A stretch of DNA of 64,000 nucleotides. It comes from Aquimarina pacifica. GTDB taxonomy: Bacteria > Bacteroidota > Bacteroidia > Flavobacteriales > Flavobacteriaceae. The stretch spans positions 1 through 64,000 of the forward strand of contig NZ_JACC01000013.1 in the NCBI RefSeq assembly GCF_000520955.1, read 5' to 3'. Numbering within the stretch: position 1 is the first letter of the stretch; each line of letters begins with the position of its first letter. The notes below the pieces were generated by a model. The model saw nothing but the letters and a program-made list of their open reading frames with translations, was not told the DNA's origin and searched no databases. The position numbers were made by a program, and so were the translations under genes. Shown here one piece after another: positions 19,009-27,639 of the stretch.

Positions 19009-19731
19009 CTAATACTGAAAAATATCTTCTTTTTGCTTTTTCTGATCTTTAAAATACTTATACACTTTTCTTATAGCTACTTTTGACATTTGCTCTAAAT
19101 ACTCTAAATCAGGTTTACCTATAAATTCATGAATCGTTACATCTTCAATTTTTACCTGAATAATAGTGCTTCTCCCAAAGCTTAGTTTCTCTAATACTTC
19201 TACAACCTTATTCCCATTAATTTGGTTTTGCGAATAGAGCGAAAAGAAAAATTCATAAAAATCCCTGCCGGGTTTGGTTTTAGTTTCTTCGACAACAATC
19301 CCCTTTAATTCGATTCCGTCATTACTAGCTACTTCGCTATTTTTTTCTTCTTTGATAACTTCTTCATTAAATGCCACACGATCTTTACCTACTATTTCTT
19401 CTTCTTCATAAATCAATAAAAGAACAACCAACTTTATATCAGGTTGGATCGTTATAGGACTCTTGAACAACTCCTTACTTTCGTTTGGTTCTAAAGTAAA
19501 TCTTCCCTCTTGTATCTTTTTAGAAATATTAGAATTGTGATCTGTTTTAAAAACAGTAGCCAAATACCGTAAGCTTTTATTAATTTCTGTTGTATTGGTT
19601 GCCTTGTAAATTACATTCGTAGAACCATCTATGGCTTCAATATGTATTTTGGCTAAAATATCTGTATTGGTGTATTGGGCAAGTGTAACTTGAAAACAAA
19701 AAAATAGCGTATAAAGAATCTTTAGTTTCAT
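19009..19731 (-). CDS. csgE: CsgE homologue with an N-terminal CsgC/CsgH-like domain
   Basis: Periplasmic adaptor that delivers curlin to CsgG. The signal peptide ends VTLAQ. The CsgE domain is the C-terminal ~90 residues (GRDFYEFFFSLYSQ, FGRSTIIQVKIEDVTIHEFIG). Ahead of it residues about 25-125 form an Ig-like strand pattern (VIYKATNTTEINKSLRYLAT, GRFTLEPNESKELF, ITIQPDIKLVVLLLIY) that resembles the anti-amyloid chaperones CsgC/CsgH. An acidic linker joins the two. E. coli CsgE has only the second part. The domain match is by eye, so the fusion reading is an inference. Confidence 0.85.
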   Translation of the reverse strand: MKLKILYTLFFCFQVTLAQYTNTDILAKIHIEAIDGSTNVIYKATNTTEINKSLRYLATVFKTDHNSNISKKIQEGRFTLEPNESKELFKSPITIQPDIKLVVLLLIYEEEEIVGKDRVAFNEEVIKEEKNSEVASNDGIELKGIVVEETKTKPGRDFYEFFFSLYSQNQINGNKVVEVLEKLSFGRSTIIQVKIEDVTIHEFIGKPDLEYLEQMSKVAIRKVYKYFKDQKKQKEDIFQY

Positions 19732-19756
19732 TAGTTACTTTCCTAAATTTCAGGAA

Positions 19757-20281
19757 TTAAAAACTTCGAACGATTATTGTTCGAAAATCTCCTGTCATTC
19801 TAAATTTGAGATTATTTGACAATTCATTACTTCCGAATTTCTCAAAAATCAAATTATTCCCCTCTTGAATTAACTCTAAGCTTGTAGATCCGAGGGTATC
19901 AAAAGAAAAGTCTACTACAGAATTATTATTTCCTGTCTGGGTAATTATTTTAGTAATTTCTTCTGCTGACTCGTTAATATCTATCCTATTTTCATTTCCA
20001 TTCTGAAGTATAGTTATATTAGATGACACTGCATTTATGTTAGCATTGACGACATTGCTTGCACCTATTTGTTCTATAAAAATCGTATTACTACTCTCAA
20101 GAAATTCACTATTAACCTTCTCTGATTGTAATAAGATATCTCTTATCTGAAAAAGTTGAACACTTTGAGATCCTTTTTCTTCAAAAAAATCATCTTCTTT
20201 AGTTATATCCTGTGCTATCAACACTGATGTAAAGAAGGTCATCCAAATAAAAACAACAGAAGTAAAAAAGGAAATACGCAT
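19757..20281 (-). CDS. minor curlin-repeat protein (CsgB-like nucleator candidate)
   Basis: A 174-residue exported protein with a signal ending SVLIAQ. The middle has curlin-type motifs: IEQIGASNVVNAN, ILQNGNENRIDIN and ITQTGNNNSVVDF, of the Q-x-G-x2-N form about 22 residues apart. The last 40 residues are less regular and end in a positively charged tail (RTIIVRSF), as in CsgB-type nucleators that anchor fibres to the cell. It lies between the major curlin gene and csgE. Confidence 0.82.
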   Translation of the reverse strand: MRISFFTSVVFIWMTFFTSVLIAQDITKEDDFFEEKGSQSVQLFQIRDILLQSEKVNSEFLESSNTIFIEQIGASNVVNANINAVSSNITILQNGNENRIDINESAEEITKIITQTGNNNSVVDFSFDTLGSTSLELIQEGNNLIFEKFGSNELSNNLKFRMTGDFRTIIVRSF

Positions 20282-20312
20282 CTTTTAAAAAATTTTAAAA
20301 TAGTTATAAGAA

Positions 20313-20348
20313 AGAGTTGTGCACTGTACCAAGACCTTGCACAACTCT
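20313..20348 (-). promoter_or_regulatory. intercistronic hairpin between major and minor curlin genes
   Basis: A perfect 11-bp stem AGAGTTGTGCA/TGCACAACTCT with a 14-nt loop lies in the 122-nt gap between the major curlin gene and the minor curlin gene. Only a weak T-rich stretch follows on the transcribed strand. It could lower readthrough into the assembly genes or protect the curlin mRNA. Confidence 0.65.
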
Positions 20349-20403
20349 ACATTCTTTTATTGGGTTAACACCATCAAAAACTTTATGGCTTTTACTATTA
20401 TTC

Positions 20404-21897
20404 CTAGAAATTAACCTGAGTTACAGTTGCATCATTAAGAGCTCCTGATTGAATGATTGTACTTCTTTGCGAAGTTCCCACCTGTGTTACATAGGTAGAA
20501 TTATCAGTTCCTAATTGCAGATCTTCGGCTATATTAAGGTCTCCTGATGAATAAATATCACTTACATTTCCGATTCCGTCTTGTGTTGAGAATGCTATAT
20601 TCTCAAACCCGCTTTGGTAGTGATACACAATATTAGAAATCCCTTCTTGAGATGCTTGTGCAATGTTTGATTCGCCCTCTTGATACTGTAAAGCTACATT
20701 ATCGCCTCCGAAAGTAGCAAGATTTTGAGTAACATACGCACTATTCATATTACCATATTGTTCTTGAGATATTATATTATTATCTTCTTCGTGTCTGGCA
20801 TATGCATCATTGCTATTTCCTTCTTGTATTTGCTGAACAAGACCTTCTCTAGATGTAAAAAAAGATCCCTGAACAGAGGTTGCAACATTACTTTCTCCAA
20901 ACTGAGCTTGGTAAAGTAAATTACCATCTCCTTCTTGACCTGCTGCAGCCGAATTCTCATCACCTACTTGAACTTGTGTAGCATTATTGATACTACCATT
21001 TTGCGAAGCTGTAGCTATATTACCTCCACCTTCTTGCTCTTGATAAATTACATTTTCTCCTCCAAAAGCAAATAAATTTTGATCTGCAGATGCACTGTTA
21101 GCATTTCCTACCTGAACCTGCTGTACAGTATTATTATCCTCTTCATGTTGAGCATATGCATAGTTCTCATCTCCTATTTGTAACTGATCTACTCTTCCTC
21201 CTCTAGAACTGTATGCGCTACTCCCTTGAATAGACAAAGCGGTATTACCAGTACCTTGCTGATCCTGATATGACAAATTATCAGTACCCCATTGCTCTAA
21301 ATTTACTGTGTTTGCATCCCCTGTTTGAAATTGTAACCCAAAGTTAAAATCTCCTACTTGGAGTACTGAAGCTGTGTTAAAAGATCCCAATTGATAGGTA
21401 TCGCTATTATTAACAGAACCATCTTGCTCAGCTGTACTTGTATTCGCATCACCTACCTGATACTGTATTGCAGAATTTGAGATTCCGTTCTGAATTATAC
21501 CTGCACTATTACCATTTCCTACTTGTTCCTGATCTCCATAATTACCTCCTCCAAATGATAACTCATTCTGAACTACACTTGCAGTATTACCATTTCCGTT
21601 TTGTATTTGAAATATTACATTATCAGTTTCCTCATGCTGAGCATATGCTGAGTTTTTATCACCTATTTGGGATTGAGATACTAAGCCATTGCTTGAAAAG
21701 AAAAAATCATTTCCTTGAATCACCTCAGAACTATTACTATCCCCCTCTTGATCAATTGAAGAATAATTCAAATCACCAATCTGCAAAACATCAACGGCAT
21801 TACTTGCGCCAATTTGATCTACACTTGACGAGTTTGACTGAGCAATCATTGCTGTTGAGCCTAACAAAACAGCCACATTAAATACTATTTTTTTCAT
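20404..21897 (-). CDS. major curlin-repeat amyloid subunit (CsgA-like)
   Basis: A 497-residue secreted amyloid subunit. The signal peptide ends TAMIAQ, and nearly the whole mature chain consists of about 20 curlin repeats of the Q-x-G-x2-N type, 22-23 residues each, that stack as beta-arches. E. coli CsgA has five. A larger unit is visible: the block Q-x-G-x-x-N-x-A-Y-A-x-HEE recurs at residues 77, 240 and 358, so three super-repeats of 163 and 118 residues differ by two curlin units. Some repeats carry FF/FGG insertions. It heads the operon. Confidence 0.92.
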   Translation of the reverse strand: MKKIVFNVAVLLGSTAMIAQSNSSSVDQIGASNAVDVLQIGDLNYSSIDQEGDSNSSEVIQGNDFFFSSNGLVSQSQIGDKNSAYAQHEETDNVIFQIQNGNGNTASVVQNELSFGGGNYGDQEQVGNGNSAGIIQNGISNSAIQYQVGDANTSTAEQDGSVNNSDTYQLGSFNTASVLQVGDFNFGLQFQTGDANTVNLEQWGTDNLSYQDQQGTGNTALSIQGSSAYSSRGGRVDQLQIGDENYAYAQHEEDNNTVQQVQVGNANSASADQNLFAFGGENVIYQEQEGGGNIATASQNGSINNATQVQVGDENSAAAGQEGDGNLLYQAQFGESNVATSVQGSFFTSREGLVQQIQEGNSNDAYARHEEDNNIISQEQYGNMNSAYVTQNLATFGGDNVALQYQEGESNIAQASQEGISNIVYHYQSGFENIAFSTQDGIGNVSDIYSSGDLNIAEDLQLGTDNSTYVTQVGTSQRSTIIQSGALNDATVTQVNF

Positions 21898-22441
21898 ATA
21901 CTTTAAATTAAAATGATTAATGAGTTCACTACTTCTATTATTTAACCAAGTATTATGTGTGAAGTAACACTTGATTTACGCAAATCTGAATTATAAGATT
22001 TGACCAATACTTTACTTTTATATTACAATACAATTTACGTTAAGTACTTGCACTTTTACAGAGAAGATATATACAATAATCATGCATGGTAATCCTCAAA
22101 AAAAGCCAAATAAACCCTGCTAAAAAAAATAGATACAAAAAAATATCTTAAAACTTAACTTGGTTTTAACACAACAAAATCCTGGGGTGACAAACAATTA
22201 AAGCACCTTGTCTTGAACATTTTAGCTATATCTTGTGACTAAAAGGGGTAGTACAGATTGATATAATGCAATTTTGATATCATCAAATTTATACAAATAT
22301 TAAGGTTTTTTTTGAGGATTCTTTCATTATTCGATGAAATACATGTCAAAAAACCATAAAAACTAAACTTCTACCATTAATAAAGGCTTTGCGAAATACT
22401 AAAGTATTCTTAAAAAAAATAATTGTAATCTGATTCCTACT
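21898..22441. other. long upstream region of the curli operon
   Basis: A 544-base noncoding stretch between the start of the major curlin gene and the end of glnN. It must contain the curli promoter. A CAAGT...ACTTG inverted repeat with an inner GTGT...ACAC lies near 21946-21976. I saw no clear TAnnTTTG box and no adjacent csgD-type regulator gene. Confidence 0.5.
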
Positions 22442-24631
22442 TTACCTACTAAATAACAGCTCCCTGTATTTGGTAAGCGGCCATAATTCGTCGTCTACTA
22501 TCAACTCTAACTTATCACAACTATATCTAATCTCATCAAACATAGGCTTTATGGTATTACAATATTGGGTAGCTTTCTTACTTAGATCAGAGAGTTTATT
22601 CACTTTTTTCCTTGCTTCGGTCATCTCACTCACTTTAGCATTGATTTTTCCTATGTGAATTGAGATTTCTTCGATGATTTCTATCTGCTCCTTGCTATAT
22701 TCCTTAAAGTCTTTACCATATAACTCTTTCAAACCTAACACATTATTAATCAATATATTTTGATACTTTATTACAGTAGGAATTACATGATTACGAGAAA
22801 CATCTGCCAGTACTCTTCCTTCAATCTGAATACGCTTAATATACTCTTCTATCTCAATTTCATAGCGGGCTTCTGTTTCTGTTCTGTTCATTACTCCCAT
22901 TTCTTCAAAAAGAGTAATATTTTTTTCAGATATTTTGGCGCTTAATGCTTCGGGAGTTGTTTTATTATTACTTAGCCCTCTCTTCTTTGCCTCTTTTTGC
23001 CATTCAGGACTATATCCATTTCCTTCAAAAAGAATATTTTTAGATTGTTTTATATATTCTCTTAAAACATTAAATATTGCTTCATCTTTTTTAAGACCTT
23101 TCTTATCAATCAAAACATCTACCTCTTTCTTGAAATCAATAAGTTGTTTGGCAACAATTGTATTCAGAATAATCATTGGGTTAGCACAATTCGCTTTTGA
23201 TCCTACAGCTCGAAACTCAAACTTATTTCCTGTAAATGCAAAAGGAGAAGTTCTATTTCGGTCTGTATTGTCTAATAATATCTCTGGGATTTTGCCTATT
23301 ACATTAAGTTTAAGATCTGTTTTTTCTTGAGGAGATAACTTACCATCGGTAACTCCTTCTAATTCTTTGAGAACCTTGTTAAGTTGCTGACCGATAAAAA
23401 CTGACATTATTGTGGGTGGTGCCTCATTAGTACCAAGACGATGATCATTACTTGCTGATGCACTCCCGGCTCTCATTAACTCTTCATTTTCATTAATTGC
23501 TTTGATAGTATTAATAAAAAATGTCAAGAATTGAAGTGTACTCATAGGTGTTTTACCTGGACTTAATAAATTAATCCCGGTATTAGTTTCTAAGGACCAA
23601 TTATTATGTTTTCCTGACCCATTAACCCCTGCAAAAGGTTTTTCATGCAATAACACTTTAAGATGATGACGCACAGCTACCCGCCCCATTACATCCATTA
23701 GTAATGAATTATGATCAACTGCAAGGTTTGTTTCTTCAAATATAGGAGCCACTTCAAATTGGTTAGGCGCCACTTCATTATGGCGTGTTTTGACAGGAAT
23801 ACCAAGTTGCATACATTCGATCTCAAGATCCCGCATAAAATTTAAAGCTCTGGCGGGAATAGTCCCAAAGTAATGATCATCTAATTGTTGACCCTTTGCA
23901 GATGAATGACCTAACAAAGTCCTTCCGGTCATTACAATATCAGGACGAGAAATGGCAAGCGCGCTATCTATCAAAAAAAACTCTTGTTCCCAACCTAATT
24001 GCGCATTCACTTTTTTTACATTCTTATCAAAATATTTAGCTACTGCGGTAGCCGCGTTATCGACTGCTTGCAAAGCACGTAACAACGGTGTTTTGTAGTC
24101 TAATGCTTCCCCCGTATACGCAACAAAAACAGTTGGTATACAAAGTGTTGTTTCATAAATAAAAGCAGGAGAACTAGGATCCCAGGCCGTATATCCTCTA
24201 GCCTCAAACGTATTTCGAATACCCCCGCTAGGAAATGAGGAAGCATCGGGTTCCTGCTGTACCAACTGGCTTCCCCCGAACTTCTCTATACCCTTACCAC
24301 TATTACCCAATGTCTCAAAAAAAGCATCGTGTTTCTCTGCTGTTGCTCCTGTAAGAGGTTGAAACCAGTGTGTATAATGCGTCACTCCTTTTGATAACGC
24401 CCATTCTTTCATTGAAGATGCGATTTGATCTGCAATACTCCTACTGATCTTCGACCCATTATCTATCGCATCAATAACACTATCATATGCATCTTTAGTT
24501 AAATATTGAAGCATTGTAGTTTGATTGAATACATTTTCTCCAAACAAAGCGGATCGCCTTTCTGTTTCTTTTATAACAATCGAATTACGGCGTAATGTTT
24601 CTTTTAATGCTTGAAATCTAAGTGTCGGCAT
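22442..24631 (-). CDS. glnN: glutamine synthetase type III
   Basis: ATP-dependent ammonia assimilation enzyme of the GSIII class, 729 residues, typical of Bacteroidota and cyanobacteria. Visible GSIII blocks are FGENVFNQ, THWFQPLTGATAEKHDAF, EQEFFLID, the FAGVNGSGKHNNWSLETNTG glutamate/ATP region, and NRTSPFAFTGNKFEFRAVGS near the active site. It is divergent from a second, type II enzyme 219 nt away. A TATATTTG -7 box lies at 24651-24658 on the minus strand, close to the start. Confidence 0.94.
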   Translation of the reverse strand: MPTLRFQALKETLRRNSIVIKETERRSALFGENVFNQTTMLQYLTKDAYDSVIDAIDNGSKISRSIADQIASSMKEWALSKGVTHYTHWFQPLTGATAEKHDAFFETLGNSGKGIEKFGGSQLVQQEPDASSFPSGGIRNTFEARGYTAWDPSSPAFIYETTLCIPTVFVAYTGEALDYKTPLLRALQAVDNAATAVAKYFDKNVKKVNAQLGWEQEFFLIDSALAISRPDIVMTGRTLLGHSSAKGQQLDDHYFGTIPARALNFMRDLEIECMQLGIPVKTRHNEVAPNQFEVAPIFEETNLAVDHNSLLMDVMGRVAVRHHLKVLLHEKPFAGVNGSGKHNNWSLETNTGINLLSPGKTPMSTLQFLTFFINTIKAINENEELMRAGSASASNDHRLGTNEAPPTIMSVFIGQQLNKVLKELEGVTDGKLSPQEKTDLKLNVIGKIPEILLDNTDRNRTSPFAFTGNKFEFRAVGSKANCANPMIILNTIVAKQLIDFKKEVDVLIDKKGLKKDEAIFNVLREYIKQSKNILFEGNGYSPEWQKEAKKRGLSNNKTTPEALSAKISEKNITLFEEMGVMNRTETEARYEIEIEEYIKRIQIEGRVLADVSRNHVIPTVIKYQNILINNVLGLKELYGKDFKEYSKEQIEIIEEISIHIGKINAKVSEMTEARKKVNKLSDLSKKATQYCNTIKPMFDEIRYSCDKLELIVDDELWPLTKYRELLFSR

Positions 24632-24650
24632 AATCGCATAAATTTTAATG

Positions 24651-24658
24651 CAAATATA
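24651..24658 (-). promoter_or_regulatory. -7 box of glnN
   Basis: On the minus strand TATATTTG followed by C matches TAnnTTTG exactly and lies 19 nt before the ATG at 24631, which predicts a very short leader. Confidence 0.6.
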
Positions 24659-24716
24659 GAGTAAGTTTTATTGTCGATTTTAAAAATATATTCTCCAAAA
24701 ATTAAAAAAAATAAAA

Positions 24717-24741
24717 AATACCCCAAAAAAAGTAGGGTATT
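24717..24741. repeat. inverted repeat between the divergent glutamine synthetase genes
   Basis: AATACCC and GGGTATT form a perfect 7-bp inverted repeat with an 11-nt spacer, lying between the -7 boxes of glnN and the type II gene. It could be an operator for nitrogen control of both, or a hairpin. Confidence 0.45.
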
Positions 24742-24806
24742 AATAAAATTATAAGAACAAATTAACTTTAACCCTCTCTTTTTTTCATGATTATAAAAAA
24801 GAAAGC

Positions 24807-24814
24807 TAAATTTG
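24807..24814 (+). promoter_or_regulatory. -7 box of the type II glutamine synthetase gene
   Basis: TAAATTTG matches TAnnTTTG exactly and ends 36 nt before the ATG at 24851. This also supports 24851 rather than 24812 as the translation start, because 24812 would fall inside the box. Confidence 0.6.
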
Positions 24815-24850
24815 TCTACTATAAAGAGTTCAATTTATAAAGTGTTAATT

Positions 24851-25876
24851 ATGAGTAAATCTAAATTAGAGTATATCTGGCTAGATGGTTACAAGCCAAC
24901 AGCTAATCTAAGAAGTAAAACAAAAGTTGAGGATGATTTTAGTGGTAAGCTAGAAGATTGCCCAATGTGGTCTTTTGATGGGAGTTCTACAAAACAAGCA
25001 GAAGGTGGTTCTTCTGACTGTTTATTAAAGCCTGTTGCCATTTATCCTGATCCATCAAGAAATAATGGTTATTTAGTAATGACTGAAGTTTTAAATGCTG
25101 ATGGAACACCTCACGCATCTAATGCAAGAGCTACAATTGATGATGATGACAATGATTTCTGGTTTGGTTTTGAGCAAGAATACTTTATTATGGACAGCCA
25201 AACACAATTGCCATTAGGATTCCCTGTTGGTGGTTACCCTGGTCCACAAGGTATGTATTACTGTTCTGTAGGTGGAAAAAACACACATGGAAGAGATTTT
25301 GTTGAGGAGCACGCAGACTTGTGTATCGCTGCTGGACTTAATTTTGAAGGGATCAATCAAGAAGTTGCAAGTGGACAATGGGAATTTCAATTGTTTGCTA
25401 AAGGTGCTAAAAAAGCAGGAGATGAGATCTGGATTGCTAGATACTTATTAGATCGTCTTACTGAGCAATTTGGTTGGTACATTGAGTATCACCCAAAACC
25501 AATCAAAGGTGACTGGAATGGTTCTGGTATGCACGCTAACTTCTCTAACGAAGTATTAAGAACTTGTGGTTCTAAAGAAGTATACGAAACTATCTGTGAG
25601 GCTTTCAGACCTGTTACTAAAGAGCACATAGAAGTTTACGGTGAGTTTAACGATCAACGTTTAACTGGAGAGCATGAAACACAATCTATCAATGAATTCT
25701 CTTTCGGAGTATCAGATAGAGGAGCTTCTATCCGTATTCCTATCATTACTGTAGAGAATGGATGGAAAGGATGGTTAGAAGATCGTCGTCCTGCATCTAA
25801 TGGAGATCCATATAAGATTGCAGCAAGAATTATCAAAACTGTTAAAACCGCAGATGTTACAGCTTTGTTAGCATAA
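24851..25876 (+). CDS. glutamine synthetase type II (eukaryote-like)
   Basis: A 341-residue GSII enzyme starting MSKSKLEYIWLDGYKPTANL. Family marks are the N-terminal beta-grasp region with CPMWSFDGSSTKQAEGGSSD, FWFGFEQEYFIMD with the metal-binding Glu residues, the GKNTHGRDFVEEHADLCIAAG block, GQWEFQLF, and NGSGMHANFSN. The RGASIRIP segment binds glutamate. It makes glutamine from glutamate and ammonia, the same reaction as the divergent GSIII. The start at 24812 is rejected because it lies in the promoter. Confidence 0.94.
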   Translation: MSKSKLEYIWLDGYKPTANLRSKTKVEDDFSGKLEDCPMWSFDGSSTKQAEGGSSDCLLKPVAIYPDPSRNNGYLVMTEVLNADGTPHASNARATIDDDDNDFWFGFEQEYFIMDSQTQLPLGFPVGGYPGPQGMYYCSVGGKNTHGRDFVEEHADLCIAAGLNFEGINQEVASGQWEFQLFAKGAKKAGDEIWIARYLLDRLTEQFGWYIEYHPKPIKGDWNGSGMHANFSNEVLRTCGSKEVYETICEAFRPVTKEHIEVYGEFNDQRLTGEHETQSINEFSFGVSDRGASIRIPIITVENGWKGWLEDRRPASNGDPYKIAARIIKTVKTADVTALLA

Positions 25877-25912
25877 CAAAATTGTAAAACACCAATTGTT
25901 GGTTAAACGCTA

Positions 25913-25950
25913 AAAACACCTCTGGAGATCAAACTCTAGAGGTGTTTTTT
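25913..25950 (+). terminator. intrinsic terminator of the type II glutamine synthetase gene
   Basis: A 15-bp stem with one G-T pair (AAAACACCTCTGGAG / CTCTAGAGGTGTTTT), a 6-nt loop and a run of T lies 36 nt past the stop codon. Confidence 0.9.
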
Positions 25951-26033
25951 ATTTATAAAATTTAATTTTTTCTAAACTTACTTTATAAAACAAATAAATA
26001 TCCTAAAACTTAGTCAACCGTAAGGTATTTATC

Positions 26034-26174
26034 ATGTATAAGAAAATTGAAGCTTTAGCATTAACCAACATCACAAAAAAAGTAGTAATCAAATACATTA
26101 TTGCTATTCATTTTCAGAAAGGTCTGGACCCTACTCTTGTAAAAACAGCCAGTTGTATAAATCGAATCTTATAA
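26034..26174 (+). CDS. possible 46-residue ORF, doubtful
   Basis: A short frame starting MYKKIEALALTNITKKVVI and ending INRIL. It contains QKGLDP, and 12 bases here (AAAGGTCTGGAC) match the small gene at 27374, whose product has KKGLDL. It could be a decayed relative of that gene or chance. There is no clear promoter and no other support. Confidence 0.2.
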   Translation: MYKKIEALALTNITKKVVIKYIIAIHFQKGLDPTLVKTASCINRIL

Positions 26175-26229
26175 TATGATTTCGTGAAGGTTTAAAAAAT
26201 ATTGGAATCTAGCACTTCTCTTTTATTCG

Positions 26230-27180
26230 TTATTTCAAAAAAACCAATGCGATAAAAATACAATATGACGCAAAAATCAAAAGTCCTTTGGGTCTACCTA
26301 AAATCATTTTCTTAGGTATAAAAGCCAACGGAAGCAAAATAATTGCAAAACCAAGCATCCAATAAATATTTACATTCATTAAGGTTTCATCTTTAACCAT
26401 AATGGGCTCAATCAAAGCGGTAATCCCCAGAACTGAAGCTATGTTAAAAATATTAGATCCAATTAAGTTTCCTAAAGAAATTGCTTTTTCTTGTTTTAAT
26501 GCGGCTATTACAGATGCCGCTAATTCTGGAACACTAGTTCCTACAGCAATTAACGTTACCGCAATTACCCCTTCGCTAATACCCATTTTGAGCGCAATAG
26601 TTTCTGCACCACTAACTAAAAATTCAGAACCAAAATATAGCGCAGCGCCACCAATGAGCAACCAAATAACTATTTTGAAATTTGATGTTTTTTGTAAAGC
26701 ATCATCTACTTCTTCTACCATAGTATCAGAGAACTTTCTGGCCCTTCTTATCAACAGAATTAAATATACAATTAAAGATACAAACAGAAGCATCCCTTCT
26801 AACTGAGTCAAAACGCCATCCATAAGAAGTATGTATAATGCAAAAGACAACAAAACCATAACGGGCCAATTGAACTTATAAAAATCTTTATCAATCGCCA
26901 ATGGACCAATAATTGCCGTGATCCCTAATACTAATCCTATATTAGCAATATTGGACCCAATCACATTCCCCAAGGATATATCAGACAACCCATCTAATGC
27001 CGCTTGTATACTCACTAACAACTCGGGAGCAGAGGTAGCAAAAGAAACCACAGTCAAACCAATTACCATACGAGATAATTTAAGCCTAAAAGACAATGCA
27101 ACAGAGGATCTAACCAAAAACTCTCCTCCAACTACAAGCAATACAAGCCCTACAATAACATAAAAAACACTCCCAATCAT
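26230..27180 (-). CDS. calcium/sodium antiporter (CaCA family, YrbG-like)
   Basis: Inner membrane cation exchanger of 316 residues with about ten transmembrane helices. It shows the internal duplication of the family: SFATSAPELLVS with GNVIGSNIANIG in the first half, and AVGTSVPELAAS with GNLIGSNIFNIA in the second. These alpha repeats hold the ion-binding Glu residues. The two halves are joined by a short cytoplasmic loop near residue 150 (RRARKFSDTMVEEVDDALQK). It is monocistronic on the minus strand. Confidence 0.92.
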   Translation of the reverse strand: MIGSVFYVIVGLVLLVVGGEFLVRSSVALSFRLKLSRMVIGLTVVSFATSAPELLVSIQAALDGLSDISLGNVIGSNIANIGLVLGITAIIGPLAIDKDFYKFNWPVMVLLSFALYILLMDGVLTQLEGMLLFVSLIVYLILLIRRARKFSDTMVEEVDDALQKTSNFKIVIWLLIGGAALYFGSEFLVSGAETIALKMGISEGVIAVTLIAVGTSVPELAASVIAALKQEKAISLGNLIGSNIFNIASVLGITALIEPIMVKDETLMNVNIYWMLGFAIILLPLAFIPKKMILGRPKGLLIFASYCIFIALVFLK

Positions 27181-27373
27181 AAACTATATTTTTTTTGCGA
27201 AGATAAAATAAGTAACCCATTGTTAATACAGTTCATGTTATTTTTTATGAAGTAGGAATATCATAATTAAAAAAATGATCTTCAAAAATTCTGATAAAAA
27301 ATTAACACACCTACCCCTAAGAATCTGCAATCAACTTTCTTTAACTACTTAAGTTTTTTTGTACTTTTGATAT

Positions 27374-27523
27374 ATGACTAAACATGGTTTCATACTACTT
27401 GCCAAAATCAACAAATTAATTCTCCCAAGCTATACTAAAAAAGGTCTGGACTTGAGTAAGGCTTCAAAACTTCAATTACTTATTTTTGGATGGAGATTGT
27501 ATGTAACTAAACGAGCTTTATAA
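27374..27523 (+). CDS. 49-residue conserved flavobacterial small protein
   Basis: A small basic protein, MTKHGFILLAKINKLILPSY then TKKGLDLSKASKLQLLIFGW and RLYVTKRAL. It resembles a short family common in flavobacteria, sometimes mislabelled SsrA-binding protein. It is recognised by its LPSYTKKGLDL and LxIxGWRxYVT pattern. The two hydrophobic stretches may bind a membrane or another protein. Function unknown. It is below the usual length cutoff for gene callers. Confidence 0.6.
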   Translation: MTKHGFILLAKINKLILPSYTKKGLDLSKASKLQLLIFGWRLYVTKRAL

Positions 27524-27639
27524 AATTTTCTTTCAGAAAAATTTGATGTTTACAAAATCTTGCAACACTTCTGCTTATTTTTCGTAATTAAGAATATAGT
27601 TCAAATATCCTTATTATAGATAACCAAAAAACATTGAGT

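Noticed and set aside
20404..21897. Regular DNA repeats considered as a CRISPR-like or satellite array
   Set aside because: The period follows a continuous coding frame of curlin repeats with signal peptide, and there are no unique spacers of constant length.
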